A DNA stretch of 43,621 bases from the IMG/VR virus record IMGVR_UViG_3300048818_000069, positions 1 through 43,621 of that record; one strand, 5' to 3'. The notes under the pieces are model-generated. The model did not search any database and was not told the origin of the DNA. It saw only the letters and a list, made by a program, of their open reading frames with translations. The stretch's first letter is position 1, and every line of letters starts with the position of its first letter. A program made the translations under genes and the position numbers. Shown here piece after piece: positions 8,304 through 16,706 of this stretch. Origin of the DNA: a virus.

Positions 8304-8781
8304 TTTCCATCTCCTTTCGTAGCTGCGCTACTACTTGCTGCAACGCTTTGATCTGCGCGTCGGAATCGCGGCCTATGGTGACGAGGGCGGTAGCGAGGTC
8401 TGGTCCTGGTACGGCTTGAGCATTTCCAGTATCTGCGACTCTGCTGACGGGGGTAACGTCTCCACCGCCTGTACTGGCGGGGGCAACGGGCACGGGGCTA
8501 CTGTGCTGTGCACGGAGGCGCAGGCATTGAATAGGGGCAACACCAGTAACGGGAGCAGCGATGACTGTTTCATATTTCACCTGAGCAAGTTGAGTGGCGA
8601 CACCCGCGACCGCCTGGACCGCCGCGTTGCGCTCGACCTGTGCCGCGACAGCCTTCTGATCCGCGGCCACGACCTTCGCTGCGCCGACGCTGCGCTCGTG
8701 GTGCACAAACAGGCCAAAGGCTATAAGTAGCACCAATATGGCACCAGCGTATAGATAATCACGTATGGGGAGGGTCGGCAT
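8293..8781 (-). CDS. Inner-membrane spanin (Rz-like)
   Basis: A 162-residue i-spanin. ATG 8781 follows AGGACCCCCGT at proper spacing and gives MPTLPIRDYLYAGAILVLLIAFGLFV, a short basic head plus N-terminal TM anchor; the frame is open to another ATG at 8817. A long periplasmic helix follows (VVAADQKAVAAQVERNA and further Ala/Gln/Val heptads), then a Pro/Gly stretch and a final coiled coil (DSDAQIKALQQVVAQLRKEM). Spanins fuse inner and outer membrane at the last lysis step. The o-spanin frame is nested within it, which makes the assignment strong despite no sequence-level family signature. Confidence 0.85.
   Translation of the reverse strand: MPTLPIRDYLYAGAILVLLIAFGLFVHHERSVGAAKVVAADQKAVAAQVERNAAVQAVAGVATQLAQVKYETVIAAPVTGVAPIQCLRLRAQHSSPVPVAPASTGGGDVTPVSRVADTGNAQAVPGPDLATALVTIGRDSDAQIKALQQVVAQLRKEMESAK
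8373..8573 (-). CDS. Outer-membrane spanin lipoprotein (Rz1-like), nested in Rz
   Basis: A 66-residue frame wholly inside the Rz gene in another reading frame. It starts MKQSSLLPLLVLPLFNAC: a basic head, a hydrophobic core and a lipobox-like end with Cys18 as lipidation site (F-N-A-C is slightly off the L-x-[GA]-C consensus). The mature part is Pro-rich (PCPLPPPVQAVETLPP), as in classical Rz1. Nested Rz1 is a hallmark of Gram-negative phages. Confidence 0.85.
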   Translation of the reverse strand: MKQSSLLPLLVLPLFNACASVHSTVAPCPLPPPVQAVETLPPSAESQILEMLKPYQDQTSLPPSSP

Positions 8782-8980
8782 ACGGGGGTCCTGCATTCCG
8801 GTCGGGGTACTTGTCATCGAAAATACTGTGGGCGCTGTAACAAGCGAGAATGGCGCTCAGACTCGCCGCGAACGCGCCGCCCTCGAGGTACTTCGTAAAC
8901 AAGGCCACGGTAATTATAATCAAAGAGCTAGCCGCAAGTACAGTGCGTACTTGCGTATAGTCATTCAGCGACGCGATCAT
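8759..8980 (-). CDS. Two-TM small membrane protein, probable holin
   Basis: A 73-residue protein with two hydrophobic helices: TVLAASSLIIITVALFT (about 13-29) and GGAFAASLSAILACYSA (about 34-50), joined by a short KYLE loop, then a charged, Pro-rich tail (DDKYPDRNAGPPYADPP). Size and topology match class II holins that make holes for endolysin release. It lies directly upstream of Rz, overlapping it by 23 bases, and overlaps the endonuclease gene by four. Confidence 0.78.
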   Translation of the reverse strand: MIASLNDYTQVRTVLAASSLIIITVALFTKYLEGGAFAASLSAILACYSAHSIFDDKYPDRNAGPPYADPPHT

Positions 8981-9510
8981 ACTACCACTCTATCCAAATA
9001 CGCGAGTAGTTTCAACACGCCTTCACGGTTGTCGCCTAGCATGCCGAGAGCGTGGTTGCACGGCCAACACAGCCATCCACGGAAGGCGCGGGTTTCGTGA
9101 TCATGGTCCAAGCTCATCGCTTTTCCTGAAGCGTTTGTTCCACCGCAGCACTCACAAACATCTGATTCTGGCCGCGTTGGCTTCGGCAAACCCTTAGAGC
9201 GTCGCCCCATAGCGCGCATCACGGCTGGATTATTTACGCGCCAAACCTTGCGCTTAGCGTAATACTTTGCTTTTCTATCGGTGTCCTCGGTTACCTGACG
9301 CTGATACCAATCTCTCATATACGCGTTGTACTCGTCCCGCTGCTCGGGCGTAGAGGGATTCACTTTTCGCCGAGCCCCCGCCCACTTCCTCATATACTCC
9401 CGAAAGTATATTTTATCTTTTTCCCTCTGTTCCGGAGTTCGATTACGCCGGTATTCCCGCGCGTAAGCGTTGGCTTTTTCTCTCTGCTCTGGCGTCTTGT
9501 TAGATGACAT
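8977..9510 (-). CDS. Recombination endonuclease VII-like (His-Me finger) nuclease
   Basis: A 177-residue protein with a C-terminal endonuclease VII domain. It has CECCGGTNASGK and GWLCWPCNHALGMLGD giving the four zinc Cys, plus LDHDHETRAFRG with the catalytic D-H-x-H core. T4 endonuclease VII resolves branched DNA before packaging, and this one may do so or nick DNA. The N-terminal half carries three near-repeats of the form TPEQR-(E/D)-K-x-x-x-Y-x-R-(E/D)-Y, likely a basic DNA-binding helical array. ATG 9510 is preferred to an upstream TTG at 9528, though neither has a strong ribosome site. The stop overlaps the holin start (ATGA). Confidence 0.88.
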   Translation of the reverse strand: MSSNKTPEQREKANAYAREYRRNRTPEQREKDKIYFREYMRKWAGARRKVNPSTPEQRDEYNAYMRDWYQRQVTEDTDRKAKYYAKRKVWRVNNPAVMRAMGRRSKGLPKPTRPESDVCECCGGTNASGKAMSLDHDHETRAFRGWLCWPCNHALGMLGDNREGVLKLLAYLDRVVV

Positions 9511-9541
9511 GCCAAGAGCATACTTCAACTTAGACGATCTG

Positions 9542-9919
9542 TCAAGAAAATCCTATTTCCGCGTCGTCAAAGTTGAAGAAAATTGCGGCGTTACTCGCGC
9601 CGCCCCACAGCAGGAAGCCGGCCGACGTAGAGGTGCCGGTGAGTTTCAGCTCGCCGTACCAGTCCAGGTAGCTCGAGGCCGCGACCGGAGCTGCCGACCA
9701 GATGGCCGCCAGGGTGTTCGCCGTACCGTAGAAACACGTCACGGTGTACTGGGTCGTGGTCGAAGTGTTCACCGCGCGGATGTGGCGGACCAGGATGTAC
9801 GGCTGCGTCGCCACGAACCCAGTCGGGCCGGCTAGGGACGTAATGAACGGGTTGAGCAACAGCGTGGTCGTTGTCACGTTTCCGATTACGGCCGGTATCT
9901 GAAGTCGGGTGTTCTGCAC
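9542..9919 (-). CDS. Small beta-rich structural protein, 125 aa
   Basis: GTG start at 9919 with a strong GGAGG site. The sequence is rich in Thr, Ala, Ser and aromatic residues with alternating beta pattern (VIGNVTTTTLLLNPFITSLAG, TQYTVTCFYGTANTLAAIW, YLDWYGELKLTGT). That looks like a jelly-roll or tail-associated beta sandwich. It lies at the end of the structural operon, just after the collagen-like fibre, so a fibre-associated, chaperone or decoration role is plausible. No family recognised. Confidence 0.7.
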   Translation of the reverse strand: MQNTRLQIPAVIGNVTTTTLLLNPFITSLAGPTGFVATQPYILVRHIRAVNTSTTTQYTVTCFYGTANTLAAIWSAAPVAASSYLDWYGELKLTGTSTSAGFLLWGGASNAAIFFNFDDAEIGFS

Positions 9920-9960
9920 GGGGAGTCCTCCAAAGTTAAATGAATATTACTCTAAGGTCA

Positions 9961-11961
9961 TCAGATCCACAACGGCAGGTAGTACGTAGTACCGTTTATG
10001 ACAATGTTTAGCCACGTTTGCGGCGTCAAGCTTACCGCCGACCCCGGTTTGTTGGTCCCTATCGTCGGGACCGATGTTCCTGTGCTTAAAGTCTGCCCGG
10101 CAAGCGAGATAGCACCACCAGATGCGATTATTAATCGGACAGTGCCGCCGCCTGTGGCGACAGAAAAAGCGCCTCCAGATCGAATCGCGTAACTGTCTAT
10201 GACGCCACCCGCAACCAATTCGGAGGCATCCCCAAAGTAGCATTTAACTGCCCCGGACCGGGAGAACGTCCAGTACCCGCCGCCAGCCGCCGTACTGTTG
10301 AAATCCCCTACAGCTATCCCTCCACCATCTGCAAACTCAAAGGCGCTACCGCCAGCCGCGGCGGTTACTGTAACAGCCACACCACTCGATGGCGCAGCTA
10401 TCGTTACATTGCCAGCGGCAGACCAGGACAGGGTTGCCCCGGTCCCGTTATAACCCATTATTCCGTGTCCATCGTTAAACATGTTGAACAGGTTGTAGCT
10501 GCCGGGCAAAACAAAGTTCAGACAGCGATCTGTTGCACTACCGCTGGCCGCGTAGACGATAAGACCGTCAGCACCGACTGATTCAAACACTCGAAGCGTA
10601 GGCATAGCGCCTGCTCCGCTGCCGTTTATCGTTACCGGCCCATCCATATTCCTCGGATCAAACACCCGATCGCGCGCCGCCATGTGCGGCTCGTCATGAT
10701 AGGGGCGCCAGCCCAACGATCCGCCCCCGCCGCCTGAACCGGATGCACCCGTAGCGCCGACTGGCCCGGCAACCCCTGGTCGCCCAGTGCGCCCATCTTC
10801 GCCATCCTGACCGCGAGATCCGCGTGGGCCGCCAGTAGAAGCCGCAGGCACTGAGGTTATGTTTCCGCTGGCGTCGAATGTAGCTAAGCCCACACCGTAG
10901 AACGGCATTGTGACGGATTGGTTCGTCTGCAAAACTAACCCCGAGGTTGTGTGCCCGCCAGCGCTAAGGCGTATTGCCTGTGCACCTAGAATCACGGCGT
11001 CAAGTGAACCCGCGTCACCGACGAGCTGGCCGGCAGATCCGGCAAAGCCTATTAAACCGCCCTGCTGGTTATTCGCGTTGAACGCGATCACAGCCGGAAT
11101 GCTGCCAGCAGGGGCGCCCTGCATTGTCGCGGAGTACGTACCGGCCGAGAACGTATTGAACACCGGGCCTGACGTTGACGCGCTCGGCGTGAATGTCCAT
11201 TGCCCCGTCATCGTCGGCGCTATGGCAACGCTGAGCGCTGGCGCAGAGGCCGCGTCCATGAAGTTCCCGGAGTGGCCGAGGATCGCCGTGAGCCCCAGTG
11301 AGGCCGTCGCTGCAGTGGAGCGGATAAGCGAACCGCGTGGCGCCTTCTCTTGCACTTGGTCGTGATCCATGCGCCGGCCAGCGGCGCCCCCAAGCGGCCC
11401 CATCGCCCCTGGTGGCCCAGCGGTCCCCGCCAACCCTTGTGGTCCTGGCACACCCGTGCGGCCTACGTCTCCGGGCTCGCCCTGACGCACCACGGCCACA
11501 CCGGGCAGACCCTGCAGTCCAGATGGGCCTGTAGCGCCCGCGTACCCGCTCCTGCCGGTGTCCCCCGCGTCCCCCCTACGCCCCATAACCCCCGGCATCC
11601 CGGCCGCTCCAGCGACCCCTGCTTGGCCCGGACGGCCACTGTACCCGCGCGGGCCTACCTCGCCCTCGTCGCCACGCCGACCGCGCTGCACAAGAATTGA
11701 GGGGTCCGCCGCGGGCGCTGCGTCCGCCGCCATGAACGCCGGGGACACGCCTTTGGTCGGCCATGCCTTGACGGTGCCTGTAGGGGGTTGTGAGAAGGAG
11801 CCGGGGGTGACGACGGGGGTCTGCAGCGTCTGGACAGCCGCATTGAGCGCCGTCGTGGCCTGCTGCAGATTCGCTATTTGCGCAACGACTGTTGTCGCTG
11901 TGGGGTTACTCAGAACCTTGACCAAGCCCCCGACGACTGGTAGGCGGACGCGAGTGACCAT
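9961..11961 (-). CDS. Collagen-like tail fibre protein, 666 aa
   Basis: Residues 1-90 form a helical, Ala/Gln-rich attachment part (VVAQIANLQQATTALNAAVQ). From about 94 to 192 there are Gly-X-Y triplets (for example GRPGQAGVAGAAGMPGVMG), broken once near 155-160 by VAVVRQ. A beta-rich part follows, then a second Gly-X-Y run at about 377-412 ending in a Gly-rich hinge. The C-terminal 250 residues are beta-helix-like, with repeated Gly/Ser/Ala turns, ending TTYYLPLWI. Collagen-like triplets form trimeric fibres in phage tails. The tip should bind the receptor. No catalytic motif is seen. Confidence 0.87.
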   Translation of the reverse strand: MVTRVRLPVVGGLVKVLSNPTATTVVAQIANLQQATTALNAAVQTLQTPVVTPGSFSQPPTGTVKAWPTKGVSPAFMAADAAPAADPSILVQRGRRGDEGEVGPRGYSGRPGQAGVAGAAGMPGVMGRRGDAGDTGRSGYAGATGPSGLQGLPGVAVVRQGEPGDVGRTGVPGPQGLAGTAGPPGAMGPLGGAAGRRMDHDQVQEKAPRGSLIRSTAATASLGLTAILGHSGNFMDAASAPALSVAIAPTMTGQWTFTPSASTSGPVFNTFSAGTYSATMQGAPAGSIPAVIAFNANNQQGGLIGFAGSAGQLVGDAGSLDAVILGAQAIRLSAGGHTTSGLVLQTNQSVTMPFYGVGLATFDASGNITSVPAASTGGPRGSRGQDGEDGRTGRPGVAGPVGATGASGSGGGGGSLGWRPYHDEPHMAARDRVFDPRNMDGPVTINGSGAGAMPTLRVFESVGADGLIVYAASGSATDRCLNFVLPGSYNLFNMFNDGHGIMGYNGTGATLSWSAAGNVTIAAPSSGVAVTVTAAAGGSAFEFADGGGIAVGDFNSTAAGGGYWTFSRSGAVKCYFGDASELVAGGVIDSYAIRSGGAFSVATGGGTVRLIIASGGAISLAGQTLSTGTSVPTIGTNKPGSAVSLTPQTWLNIVINGTTYYLPLWI

Positions 11962-11963
11962 GA

Positions 11964-14252
11964 TCAGGTCCCCGCTATTTGGTCGCCGATACCCGGAGCC
12001 GGCGCCGCTGGCGGCGCGGGGTTAAGGTCGGCGTACTCGTACCCCTTGCCGACTTTCGTGCGCATGCCATCGTACCCGGCTTTCTTGGCGGCTGCCGCTA
12101 TCTCCATTTGGTTTGCGGTCTCCGGTAGGCCGAGCGCTCGAGCGTTGTCCGCTGGGCCGCCTTCATCGATCATGTTCTTGAACGCCACCTTGTGCACATT
12201 CACGTCGCCATAGTCTGACGCTGCTGTGCCGCCCTCTTCTGGTGTCACATTGGGCGTCAGGAAGCGCACGCCAGCTTCGTTGGCGGCCTGCGGGTCCACA
12301 CCCTCGGGCGTGCCGCGGAACAGCGCGCCGCCGAACTGCTTGCCTTTTGGCAAGCTTGCGGGTGTTCCCTGCGCGGGCGGGTTATCGATTTGATCGAACA
12401 TTGTCGGTGCGGTGCTGCGCGGAGCGCCTTGTGCCTCTATCTGATCGAACAACCCCGGCTGCAGACCACCAGTGCCCGGTGGGCTCTGCGGCAGGTTCTT
12501 GTTCACACCGCCCGGCCCTTGCGGCGTTACCAAGTCGGTTTGGTTATCGAGCACGGGGCGCGCAGCGCCGGGCGGCGGCGTGAGCTTCAGGTCCGGGTTC
12601 GGGCCGGGGCCTTGCGGCACGTTCATTTCGTGCTGTAGCTGATCGTATACGGTGCCGGGCGGTGACGTGAGGTTCAACGACCCCGGTCCATCTGGCGCCC
12701 CTCGGCGAAAGTAGCTCAGCGCTGGATTCGTGGACGCAGCCGCGGCAGCCTCCGGGTTGCCGCGTCTCTGAAAGTTCCTAAACATGTTCTCCATAAACGG
12801 CCCGGCGCCGATGCCGAGCGCGCCACCGAGTTCGCCGAGGCCCGGCATGCCGGTAAGGTGGGATACCCCGGCGCCGAGTGCGCCACCAGCCGCGGCGCCC
12901 ATAGCCATAGGGGCGTAGTGGTACGACCCCTCGCCGGCTCCAGCGACGGGGCCAGACTTCAAGTTGTTGTACACGTGCCCGATGATGGCGCCATTGTCCG
13001 TGGAGGCTTGCGGATTCTTCGTGAGGAAATCGCCATAGGTCTTAGGACTGAAATGATCGCCAACGCCATCGGCGCCGAACGATTTTTGCCCCAAATAACT
13101 CTGTGCGAAGTCCTTCCGATACCCCTGGAATGTAGCTTGTGTTTCCGCGCCGGGGTTGTTCTGTAGCTGCCGACCCATGTAGTCTTCAAAGGAATTCGCG
13201 AGGGAATTGTAAGCGTCATCAAGCCCGCTATCCTGCGCGGACTTTGTGCTCGCGCGATCCCGCGCGTCGCTGATATTGGAGCGCAACTGTTCCCGTGTCA
13301 TGTTTGGCTGGTCTAGCATTGCCTTCTGCAAAGCGTCAACATCGGGTGAGCGCGGCAATTGGCTCGTTGAGTCTTGCAGGTTCTTCAAGTCTGTTGTGAG
13401 TTGCGCGTCGTGCGTCATGTTGTCCGGTAGCTGATTAAGCACACGGTTGTACCCCGCTCCGGGGCCTTTGTTACGAGCATCTATGATCGCCTGCTGACTC
13501 GGTACCGTTCCTTTGGGTATGTGTAGGTCATCGGCGGCCAAAGTATCCGTAGTCGCCAGCGAGCCGGGCGCGTGCATATCCGCCTTGGTGCCGAGATTGG
13601 TGTACCCTGCAGCCGTGCGAACATCTTCCGGTGATCGTGCTACCGCGGTAGCGTCCGCCGCATCCCCGGCCAGCCCGCGTACTCCCGATACCAGCGGCGC
13701 CGCAACCTGCGCTACCTGCGCGACATCCCCACCTACTTGCCCTGCTTGACGCACCACGTCGGCCGCGGTGTCACCAGCCACGTTGCCGACGCCACGGACT
13801 AGCGCCGAGCCGCCCTTGTCCATCAAGTGCGAGGGGTCGAGCTGTGTCTGCTGCAGCAACGCCGCAGCCTCCGGGCTCGACGGCTGGTGCACGATGCTCG
13901 AGCCGGCGTTCGGTGCGGGGCCGCGGCCGAATATGCGCGATGCTAGATCGCCGACACCATGCACGCCGCCAGCGAGTGCGTTCTGCCCCATAGTGCGTAT
14001 CGCCTCGCCCGTGCCGGTAGGTGCACCGAGCAGGCTGTCGATCGCAGACGGGGCAGTCGGGGGCGGCGTCTGCGGACCCATGTCAACGCGCCCACGCGTC
14101 ATATGGTCCCACTCTGGAGTTCCGGGTGTGAGCCCGGAAGCCTTAGCGTTTGTCTGCGTCACGTATGCGTTGTGCAGCCGCGCGTCCATCTCTGGATCGG
14201 GCGTATCCGGCATTGCCACGAGCGCACCGTCTGGCATTAGTACGTTGGGCAT
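11964..14252 (-). CDS. Large virion/ejection protein candidate with C-terminal ADP-ribosyltransferase-like domain
   Basis: A 762-residue protein. The N-terminus (MPNVLMPDGALVAMPDTPDPEM) is typical of podovirus internal or tail proteins. Residues 60-480 are Ala/Gly/Asp-rich helical sequence with a hydrophobic Gly-Ala patch near 450-490 (MAMGAAAGGALGAGVSHL). A Pro-rich linker follows with two F-D-Q-I motifs (LFDQIEAQ, MFDQIDNP). Residues 636-745 resemble the ART fold of phage polyvalent proteins: ALFRGTP (R646), GVRFLTPN, ASDYGDVNVHKVAF, KKAGYDGM and GYEYADLNP (E739). That domain would transfer ADP-ribose if the R-S/T-E set is complete. Neighbours are internal-virion candidates, so injection into the host is plausible. 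The ART call is by motif pattern only. Confidence 0.72.
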   Translation of the reverse strand: MPNVLMPDGALVAMPDTPDPEMDARLHNAYVTQTNAKASGLTPGTPEWDHMTRGRVDMGPQTPPPTAPSAIDSLLGAPTGTGEAIRTMGQNALAGGVHGVGDLASRIFGRGPAPNAGSSIVHQPSSPEAAALLQQTQLDPSHLMDKGGSALVRGVGNVAGDTAADVVRQAGQVGGDVAQVAQVAAPLVSGVRGLAGDAADATAVARSPEDVRTAAGYTNLGTKADMHAPGSLATTDTLAADDLHIPKGTVPSQQAIIDARNKGPGAGYNRVLNQLPDNMTHDAQLTTDLKNLQDSTSQLPRSPDVDALQKAMLDQPNMTREQLRSNISDARDRASTKSAQDSGLDDAYNSLANSFEDYMGRQLQNNPGAETQATFQGYRKDFAQSYLGQKSFGADGVGDHFSPKTYGDFLTKNPQASTDNGAIIGHVYNNLKSGPVAGAGEGSYHYAPMAMGAAAGGALGAGVSHLTGMPGLGELGGALGIGAGPFMENMFRNFQRRGNPEAAAAASTNPALSYFRRGAPDGPGSLNLTSPPGTVYDQLQHEMNVPQGPGPNPDLKLTPPPGAARPVLDNQTDLVTPQGPGGVNKNLPQSPPGTGGLQPGLFDQIEAQGAPRSTAPTMFDQIDNPPAQGTPASLPKGKQFGGALFRGTPEGVDPQAANEAGVRFLTPNVTPEEGGTAASDYGDVNVHKVAFKNMIDEGGPADNARALGLPETANQMEIAAAAKKAGYDGMRTKVGKGYEYADLNPAPPAAPAPGIGDQIAGT

Positions 14253-14253
14253 T

Positions 14254-15798
14254 TTAATGCCCTATGCGAGCGAAGTAATCCGCTGCTGATATGGGCGATC
14301 CAGGCTGCGGCCCGCCCCCATTAGGAGATCCGAGCGGCGGTGCGCCGGGCATGACGGCCGGCGCGTTGTCCTGCGCAGCGGTTGCGACTGGCGTAGGCGG
14401 CAGATTGCGGTCCTGCGGGTTGTTCGAGCCCGGACCAGATGCGGGCGGCGCAACGGTGTTAGCAGGCGGCTGCGCACTGACAGGCGCCGTCGCTCCACTG
14501 GAGACGGAACCCGAAGGGCCGCCACCAGACGATACGTTCGTAGCGCCAATGTTGGCAATGTGCTGCTTCAACACTTCTAGCTGAGCGTGTTGCCCTTGAG
14601 ATCGGTTCTCCATTTCCTGCTTAGCGGTAAGGATCGCCGGCCCAAGCTGCTGCGGGGATATGCTGTCCGGGAATAGGTTATTAGCCTCCGTGCGGCCCGC
14701 GTCCGTGATGCCCTGCGCGCCGGTAGCGGCGGAAATTACACGCGCGTACTCGTCGCGCGATGTAGTCAGCGCGTTCACGAACTGCTGTGTCGCTGGATCG
14801 CCAGTTATATGTTGCTGAAAATGCAGCAGCGCTCTGTTCAAGAGTGGAGATCCTGTCTCGTCAAGCGTTTTGCCGGGGCCATTGACGAACGAATTCGCCA
14901 AATCTAAGTTCATGCCTGCGGTCTTTTCGTACGCGTCCACCAGCGCAGATTGTTTCTGCAGCGCCGCCATCGCCGATTTGCTGGAGTTGAAACTAGCCGA
15001 ATTCGCTGCCTGCCCACCTGCGGCGCTCGGTCCGCCCGGAGGGGCGCCCGTCTGGCCTACCAGTGGCCGCTCACCGCGCGCCGCGGCTGCCGCGGATGTA
15101 AGAATCTTCATGCGCAACGGGCTCGCCCCCATGCCAAGAGCCGGAAGCGCGCCGGTTATATTGTACTTGTCGGCCATCGTGTCAATGTCCAATTGCGACG
15201 GCCCTCCCGCTGCGCCCGCGGACTGGTCCGCGTGACCGAATGCGGCCGGGTTCGTCGCCTGCGCATCGTGCAATACCGCGGTTGCATTCAGATTCTGTAC
15301 CTGCGCAGCGCCAAGTGGGCTCTCACCCGTAACGAGCGGGCGCGCACCGGGCGCTACCTGGTACTCAGGTGGCAGTGCAGTAGCGGCCGGCGCGATCTTC
15401 CCTGCTATGGAGTTAGCGGCCTCCTGCTGCGCTTCAGGAGACGCGTTGTGGTCCTGTATGGTCTGCTTAGCATGCAGCGTCTGCAGTCCCTGAAACGCCT
15501 GCACGACATCGTTCGGATTCTTGACCCCCATCGCGATTATCTGGCCCACGTACGCCCGCGCTTCGGCCTCATGTCCGGGGCCGAGGTAGTCGATCATGTT
15601 CCGTTCCATCTGGTCCTGTGCATCCTGCTGCTTGCGCTCGCCCTGCGCCTTGAGCACGGAGAGCTGCGCGTTGTTCATGGCTTCATCCGTCTGCGCCGAG
15701 CGCAACGAGTTGAGCTGCTGTGACTGCGCAATACCCAAGTTTAGCTGCGGGCGGTTCACACCAGAGAGCGAATCGAACAGTGTCTGTATACCGGCCAT
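14254..15798 (-). CDS. Internal virion/DNA-ejection protein candidate, 514 aa
   Basis: A long helical protein: residues 1-80 are Gln/Asn/Ala heptad-like (LNLGIAQSQQLNSLRSAQ, LKAQGERKQQDAQDQMERNM), followed by HEAEARAYVGQIIAMGVKNPNDV. The middle is Ala/Gly-rich, residues 270-430 are helical (KSAMAALQKQSALVDAYEKT), and the last 90 are Pro/Gly/Ser. Composition, length and place between the fibre end and the nozzle fit podovirus core or ejection proteins. No peptidoglycan-cleaving motif was found. The stop lies two bases from the next start. Confidence 0.68.
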   Translation of the reverse strand: MAGIQTLFDSLSGVNRPQLNLGIAQSQQLNSLRSAQTDEAMNNAQLSVLKAQGERKQQDAQDQMERNMIDYLGPGHEAEARAYVGQIIAMGVKNPNDVVQAFQGLQTLHAKQTIQDHNASPEAQQEAANSIAGKIAPAATALPPEYQVAPGARPLVTGESPLGAAQVQNLNATAVLHDAQATNPAAFGHADQSAGAAGGPSQLDIDTMADKYNITGALPALGMGASPLRMKILTSAAAAARGERPLVGQTGAPPGGPSAAGGQAANSASFNSSKSAMAALQKQSALVDAYEKTAGMNLDLANSFVNGPGKTLDETGSPLLNRALLHFQQHITGDPATQQFVNALTTSRDEYARVISAATGAQGITDAGRTEANNLFPDSISPQQLGPAILTAKQEMENRSQGQHAQLEVLKQHIANIGATNVSSGGGPSGSVSSGATAPVSAQPPANTVAPPASGPGSNNPQDRNLPPTPVATAAQDNAPAVMPGAPPLGSPNGGGPQPGSPISAADYFARIGH

Positions 15799-15802
15799 GT
15801 TT

Positions 15803-16507
15803 TTAACTCAGTGCGTATCGTGGTGTGGGGGAAGTGAATGGCGTCTGCCCCTGCGGTGCAGCCGGCGCCATTGTGCCGTTGGTGTAATCCTCATTCGTGT
15901 ACTGCTGCGCGAGATCCGGCTGCATGTTGGCAGCGAGGCCCTTACCAGCGGCGCCGAGCAACCCCGAGGTCAGGGTCTCGTATGGGTTCGTCTGCCCCGC
16001 CACGGCGGTGCGCAGGTTATTGACGAACATGTCGTTGCCACTCTGCGCGCCGACAAGGCCGAGATCGGTGCCGAGCGTATTCATAGCCAGCCCTTCACCC
16101 TGCCGTTGCTGCACAGCGCCGGTCATCTGCCCCATGTCGCTCGCATTCGTGTTGCCGAACGCTTGGACCTTGGCGTCATTCGCGGCCTGCAATTGCCCGT
16201 AGCGTGCGTTGGCGCCGGGCGCGGCCGGGGCACCGCTGTTCTGAGGATTGGTCGCCGCCTGATTCGTACGAAGCTGATTAATGAAGTCGCCGGTAGACTT
16301 CGACGCCAATTGCTGTGGACCAGACTTCGCGATCTGATCGATCGCGTTGCTCACCTTGCCAGACGCCTGCTCACGTAGCGTCTGCTGCTGGTCAATACCC
16401 TGCACAGCCGATGCCTGCGCCTTGTTGGTCGCGGAAATAGTGTTCGACGCCTGCAAACCTGTGCTTGCAAGCGTCATTGCGAGGGGAACGAGAAATGCCG
16501 GACCCAT
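15803..16507 (-). CDS. Internal virion/pilot-like protein candidate, 234 aa
   Basis: Starts MGPAFLVPLAMTLASTGLQ, a hydrophobic N-terminal segment that could insert in a membrane, then Gln/Ala/Asn-rich helical sequence (SAVQGIDQQQTLREQASGK). The middle is QLQAANDAKVQAFGNTNASDMGQM, and the tail is Pro/Gly-rich, ending TPRYALS. The composition is like T7 gp14-type or P22 gp7/gp20-type ejection proteins, with no detectable family signature. It belongs to the tightly spaced internal-virion block. Confidence 0.65.
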   Translation of the reverse strand: MGPAFLVPLAMTLASTGLQASNTISATNKAQASAVQGIDQQQTLREQASGKVSNAIDQIAKSGPQQLASKSTGDFINQLRTNQAATNPQNSGAPAAPGANARYGQLQAANDAKVQAFGNTNASDMGQMTGAVQQRQGEGLAMNTLGTDLGLVGAQSGNDMFVNNLRTAVAGQTNPYETLTSGLLGAAGKGLAANMQPDLAQQYTNEDYTNGTMAPAAPQGQTPFTSPTPRYALS

Positions 16508-16508
16508 G

Positions 16509-16706
16509 TTAGAGCGCCTTTGTCGGTGGATACGCCGCGCCGCGCACCGTTTTCTTGGGCTTCGTATTCAACAGCTTCTGTGCGATGTCGAGGTACTTCT
16601 GCGAAGCAATACCCTGCCCTCGCGCCATGTACTGCGGAGCGTTGATGTCACGTGCGCCCATCGATGCGCTCGTGCGCAGCGCGGGATTCATGAAGCTGTT
16701 ACCCAT
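16509..16706 (-). CDS. Small structural protein, 65 aa
   Basis: Real start is ATG 16706, after GGAGGGAGATCG; the frame is open further upstream but only as shadow. The protein begins MGNSFMNPALRTSASMGARD and ends with a basic KPKKTVRGAAYPPTKAL tail. It shares its MGN start and the sequence around it with the upstream gene (see findings). Unknown role in the internal-virion block. Confidence 0.7.
   Translation of the reverse strand: MGNSFMNPALRTSASMGARDINAPQYMARGQGIASQKYLDIAQKLLNTKPKKTVRGAAYPPTKAL

Noticed and set aside
9961-11961. Diversity-generating retroelement target at the fibre end
   Set aside because: No reverse transcriptase or template repeat is visible near the fibre gene or elsewhere in the window.
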